In this document: piece by piece, positions 61,351-64,000 of the stretch
Layout of the letters: each line of letters opens with the position of its first letter
How positions within the stretch are numbered: the first letter of the stretch is position 1
NCBI RefSeq assembly: GCF_038096175.1
Contig: NZ_CP151099.1
Span: 3,660,501 to 3,724,500, forward strand
Length of the DNA stretch: 64,000 nt
Origin: Nostoc sp. UHCC 0302
Lineage (GTDB): Bacteria > Cyanobacteriota > Cyanobacteriia > Cyanobacteriales > Nostocaceae
Direction of reading: 5' to 3'
Program-made: the position numbers and the translations under genes
Notes under the pieces: generated by a model
Seen by the model: only the letters and a program-made list of their open reading frames with translations
Databases searched by the model: none
Told to the model about the DNA's origin: nothing

Positions 61351-62622
61351 ATGCTAGATTTGTTGCTGATCATGACTCTAGGCTTCCTGGGCAGTTTTGG
61401 ACATTGCTTTGGAATGTGTGGCCCCCTGACAGTGGCATTTTCCCTCTCGCATCAGCAGGGAACTCCACAGGCAGGTTCCTCAAAGCAAACAACGTCTTCA
61501 AAACAGTTTTCCACGTGGCAACAGCAATTAGAATTTCATATCCTATTAAACCTGGGGCGAATGTTGAGCTATGCTCTAGTCGGTGCTGGCATTGGGGCAA
61601 TAGGTTCAGTCTTAGTAGAAGGTGGGCAACTAGCAGGTATCGGCAGTAATTTACGCCACTGGATAGCAATTGTGACTGGCGTGATGCTGATTTGGTTTGG
61701 GTTAGAACAAGTAGCGCCCAAGTTGCTACCTCGCATTCCTGTATTACACCCCTTATTGCAGGGCAGTTTACATAATCGCTTGAGTACAGGAATGGTCAAG
61801 CTTTCCTTAAAAACCAGATGGTGGACACCAGCACTTTTGGGCATGACTTGGGGTTTGATGCCTTGTGGTTTTTTGTATGCAGCCCAGCTGAAAGCTGCTG
61901 AAACTGGTAATTGGTGGATGGGTGCAGCAACCATGCTAGCTTTTGGTTTAGGAACCCTACCCACTATGCTCGGTGTAGGCGTCTCTACTTCCTTGGTAAG
62001 TAAAGACAGGCGTAGTCAGTTGTTTAGATTAGGCGGCTGGGTTACTCTCACTATTGGCGCAATCACCTTGCTGCGGACTGGTGACACAATGGTAGATTAC
62101 ACAGGACATGCCGCATTAATTTGCTTAATTTTAGCGCTGATTGCTCGTCCGATTAGCAGCTTGTGGGCGTCACCCCTGCGTTACCGTCGAGCTTTTGGAG
62201 TAGGGGCTTTTGTGTTGTCTGTGGTTCACACCGCCCACATGATAGAACACTCGCTGCAATGGAATCTTAATGCCTTTTTTTTCTTGCCACCAGACTTTCA
62301 GTGGGGCATTGCTGCGGGTGCTGTAGCATTGATATTAATGACCCCCGCTGCTTTTACAAGTTTGGAATCATTGCAGAAATCTTTGGGCAAGCGTTGGCGA
62401 CAGATTCATCTATTGGGTGTGCCAGCTTTGCTCTTGAGCGCCATTCATGCTGTACTAATTGGTTCCCATTACCTGGGTTCCTTACAATCAAATTGGGGGA
62501 ATAAATTGGCAACTGTGCTGTTGGGAATTGTCACCCTCAGTGTGTTGCTGGTGCGTTCACGCTTGTTTTGGTCAAAGTTAACCTTAGAAAAGTTTTATGT
62601 CCCCCCAACTAAGTCCCGGTAA
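61351..62622 (+). CDS. sulfite exporter TauE/SafE-like (UreH-like) membrane protein
   Basis: 423 residues with about ten membrane helices. The N-terminal module (about 1-230) is the UreH/DsbD-like transmembrane domain, with Cys-containing motifs GHCFGMCGPLTVAFS and GLMPCGFLYAAQLKAA. The C-terminal half (about 240-410) is a second helical bundle with VHTAHMIEHSLQWNLNAFFF, whose His residues recall ferric-reductase-like heme sites. The Cys and His positions suggest metal or electron transfer across the membrane, e.g. copper or nickel handling. The next gene overlaps by 26 bp. The start at 61351 lies 9 bp after a repeat; ATG 61372 is an alternative. Confidence 0.75.
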   Translation: MLDLLLIMTLGFLGSFGHCFGMCGPLTVAFSLSHQQGTPQAGSSKQTTSSKQFSTWQQQLEFHILLNLGRMLSYALVGAGIGAIGSVLVEGGQLAGIGSNLRHWIAIVTGVMLIWFGLEQVAPKLLPRIPVLHPLLQGSLHNRLSTGMVKLSLKTRWWTPALLGMTWGLMPCGFLYAAQLKAAETGNWWMGAATMLAFGLGTLPTMLGVGVSTSLVSKDRRSQLFRLGGWVTLTIGAITLLRTGDTMVDYTGHAALICLILALIARPISSLWASPLRYRRAFGVGAFVLSVVHTAHMIEHSLQWNLNAFFFLPPDFQWGIAAGAVALILMTPAAFTSLESLQKSLGKRWRQIHLLGVPALLLSAIHAVLIGSHYLGSLQSNWGNKLATVLLGIVTLSVLLVRSRLFWSKLTLEKFYVPPTKSR

Positions 62623-63298
62623 ACGATACTTGTTCCCTAACTCAACGAGGGAAAACTTAGCAATTCAAAAAAACAAGCAACCGATTAAGGGTATTCCCTT
62701 CCACAGGTTAGGAAAAATAAAGTATTTATTACTCCTCATTTCGGTAGTCATATCAATAATTCAGATTCACCCTGCCTCTGCCCATAATGTAAAAACATCA
62801 GCAGATGTTGGTGGTACGCTCCACATTGAACCAAATGATAATCCTCGCGCTGGCGAAACCTCCGAAGCTTGGTTTGCCCTCACCCGCAGAGGTGGAAAGG
62901 TAATTCCCCTCGCCCAGTGTAATTGTCGATTGGCTGTTTATGCCGAACCCTATGCGCCCGGAGAACCAGCACTGCTAGAACCATCCTTAAAACCTGTGGC
63001 AGTAGAACGCTATCAAGGCATCCCAGGTGCAGAACTTGTCTTCCCCAAACCAGGAATTTATCAGCTACAACTTAATGGCAAACCCGCCTCTGGAGCAAAT
63101 TTTAAACCGTTTAAGTTCAAGTTTAAAGTTACCGTCGCATCTGGAAACTCTGAAAATACACAAAATGTACAAGATGTCAATACAAGTGTAGTAAAGAGTG
63201 AATCTAAACAGTCCCAAAGTTGGGCGATCGCTCTCCCAGTCCTGGCACTGATAGGCATTTTGTTCGTCGTGCTGCGAAGCATGAGAGGCGGGGAGTGA
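62597..63298 (+). CDS. secreted protein coupled to the TauE-like gene
   Basis: 233 residues. After about 43 residues comes a signal segment (YLLLLISVVISIIQIHPASA, cut before HNVK). A beta-rich outer domain follows (about 66-180: GTLHIEPNDNPRAGETSEAW, IPLAQCNCRLAVYAEPYAPG, PKPGIYQLQLNGKP). A C-terminal membrane helix lies at about 210-228. The C-x-C in AQCNC and H of AHNVK are candidate metal ligands; this is reminiscent of CopC/YtkA/FixH-like domains. It overlaps the upstream gene by 26 bp, so the two proteins probably work together, possibly in copper delivery. Confidence 0.72.
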   Translation: MSPQLSPGKRYLFPNSTRENLAIQKNKQPIKGIPFHRLGKIKYLLLLISVVISIIQIHPASAHNVKTSADVGGTLHIEPNDNPRAGETSEAWFALTRRGGKVIPLAQCNCRLAVYAEPYAPGEPALLEPSLKPVAVERYQGIPGAELVFPKPGIYQLQLNGKPASGANFKPFKFKFKVTVASGNSENTQNVQDVNTSVVKSESKQSQSWAIALPVLALIGILFVVLRSMRGGE

Positions 63299-63308
63299 GG
63301 AGGTGGAG

Positions 63309-63367
63309 GTAGAGACGCGATTATACTCTTACGAGAAGCCGCTCTTCGAGCGTCTACGCGTCTGTGC
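63309..63367. repeat. 59-bp palindrome-ended dispersed element, copy 2 (inverted)
   Basis: The reverse complement of the element at 52727: it begins GTAGAGACGCGATTATAC, contains AAGCCGCTCTTCGAGCGTCT and ends ACGCGTCTGTGC. A few substitutions in the ends break the perfect palindrome of the other copy. It lies 11 bp after the stop of the secreted protein gene. Confidence 0.8.
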
Positions 63368-63901
63368 AGGGAGTGAGAGATATATTTTGGAATGCAAGAA
63401 TCAGTGTTTGCTACTCGTTCATCCACCTCAGAACTCCCTTAATGAGTCTTTGCTACCAGTGAACAAGTATAAAAACTCTACACCCCTGCTCCCTACTCCC
63501 CTGCCCCCTGCCCCCCCGGTTACTGAGCGCAGTCGAAGTATGCTCCCCTGCCCCCTGCTCTCCACACTGGTGCCACATTACTCAATAGGAAAATTCTAAA
63601 TAATAGACGCAGTTGCAAAAAATTGCACTAAAATCACTACGACGGTAGTCTTTGGGTGTGAGGTTAGAGGTATTTTAAGTCAGGTAACGTCAAGATTACA
63701 GTTTGACAATAAAGTAAATCCACTTCCCGAAACCTCTGGGCTAATCTTTACAGATTTGCCATTTGCTGCATGCCGGGAAACCCCCTTGACTCCGATGGGT
63801 TCACCCTTCGGGTTCACCAGTCAACTGAGTCGGGGAAACCCTACCCTAGCGCTGGACTCACCGCAATGGCTCACCGCACCAGAAAATTCGAGAGTTAATC
63901 T
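63368..63901. other. spacer with heptamer repeats
   Basis: No gene. STRR sequence CTCCCTACTCCCC/TGCCCCCTG at about 63488-63515 and 63543-63560 is split by GAGCGCAGTCGAAGTATG, a common Nostoc insertion motif. Another dispersed repeat with GGGTTCACC copies is at about 63770-63885. The promoter of the last gene should be within 63600-63890. Confidence 0.55.
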
Positions 63902-64000
63902 ATGTTTATATTGCTAAGCCGGATACTGCTGTGGCTGCTGATTGGGACTATCGTATACTCTCTGTTCCAGAGATTTTATCCTTCAGGAACTTTTGTAGGG
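63902..64000 (+). CDS. membrane protein, 5' part only
   Basis: ATG 63902 opens a frame that runs off the right edge (33 codons): MFILLSRILLWLLIGTIVYS then LFQRFYPSG. One N-terminal membrane helix is clear. It looks like the start of a small membrane protein, with no family assigned. No strong ribosome-binding site (AGTTAATCT precedes the ATG). Confidence 0.55.
   Translation, partial: MFILLSRILLWLLIGTIVYSLFQRFYPSGTFVG

Noticed and set aside
63303-63599. 98-codon open frame
   Set aside because: It is built from the 59-bp element and heptamer repeats.
1-64000. tRNA, rRNA, riboswitch or prophage
   Set aside because: I saw no cloverleaf with a TTCGAATC-type T-arm, no rRNA sequence, no recognisable riboswitch core and no phage structural genes; a covariance-model scan would be needed to exclude small RNAs.

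Overview
The window is from a filamentous, heterocyst-type cyanobacterium (order Nostocales, close to Nostoc/Anabaena). The evidence is the dense GCGATCGC (HIP1) octamers inside genes, the many 7-bp tandem repeats (STRR type) in spacers, short AT-rich intergenic DNA, and typical Nostoc families: multi-PAS hybrid kinases, CAP proteins, Uma2 proteins, a DUF7219-like protein and the decarboxylase/semialdehyde dehydrogenase pair of the cyanobacterial TCA cycle. There is no rRNA, tRNA, CRISPR array, intact insertion sequence or prophage. I found about 45 intact or nearly intact protein genes, two of them cut by the window edges, plus five gene remnants.

Layout. 1-3.9 kb: 3' part of a giant GAF/PAS histidine kinase and its response regulator. 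3.9-4.9 kb: debris made of a transposase N-terminus, a 21-bp tandem repeat and an NB-ARC/TPR fragment. 4.9-14.2 kb, mostly minus strand: Slt-type transglycosylase, 2OG-Fe(II) oxygenase, UbiH-like hydroxylase, then the 2-oxoglutarate decarboxylase / succinic semialdehyde dehydrogenase pair. 14.5-19 kb: a low-GC minus-strand cassette with a HlyD-type adaptor, a chitin-synthase-like GT2 enzyme and a lysozyme-like secreted protein, with a double-glycine-leader peptide gene just upstream. 19.5-23.2 kb: FHA-GAF-adenylate cyclase and a VanZ/LamG-like membrane protein. 23.2-29.6 kb: fdhD, a VOC protein, rbgA, a serine hydrolase, a Uma2 protein and a YdeP/FdhF-type molybdoenzyme that probably needs FdhD. 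30-46.6 kb: housekeeping metabolism (class I aldolase, two aminotransferases, ketopantoate reductase, acyl-CoA synthetase) mixed with a Ser/Thr kinase, a trypsin-like TPR protease, a GT2-TPR protein and a possible MltA-like protein. 46.9-53.1 kb: small conserved proteins, two methyltransferases, YqaE, SUI1 and trpB. 53.5-64 kb: two CAP-domain paralogues flanking an unknown secreted protein, RNase D, an APC permease, an M28 peptidase, a TauE-like membrane protein coupled to a secreted protein, and the start of one more membrane protein.

The most interesting region is 14.5-19 kb. The GT2 enzyme carries the three signatures known from eukaryotic chitin synthases (EDR, QxxRW, SWGTR). It sits in a probable operon between a periplasmic adaptor and a secreted glycan-hydrolase-like protein. 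That layout resembles the tripartite synthase/HlyD/hydrolase cellulose export described in Thermosynechococcus, but here it would serve an N-acetylglucosamine-type polymer. A second theme is repeat biology: heptamer STRR arrays, 21-bp arrays that keep a heptapeptide period, two MITE-like inverted-repeat elements, a 59-bp palindrome-ended element in two opposite copies, and several genes whose last codons and stop lie inside dispersed repeats.
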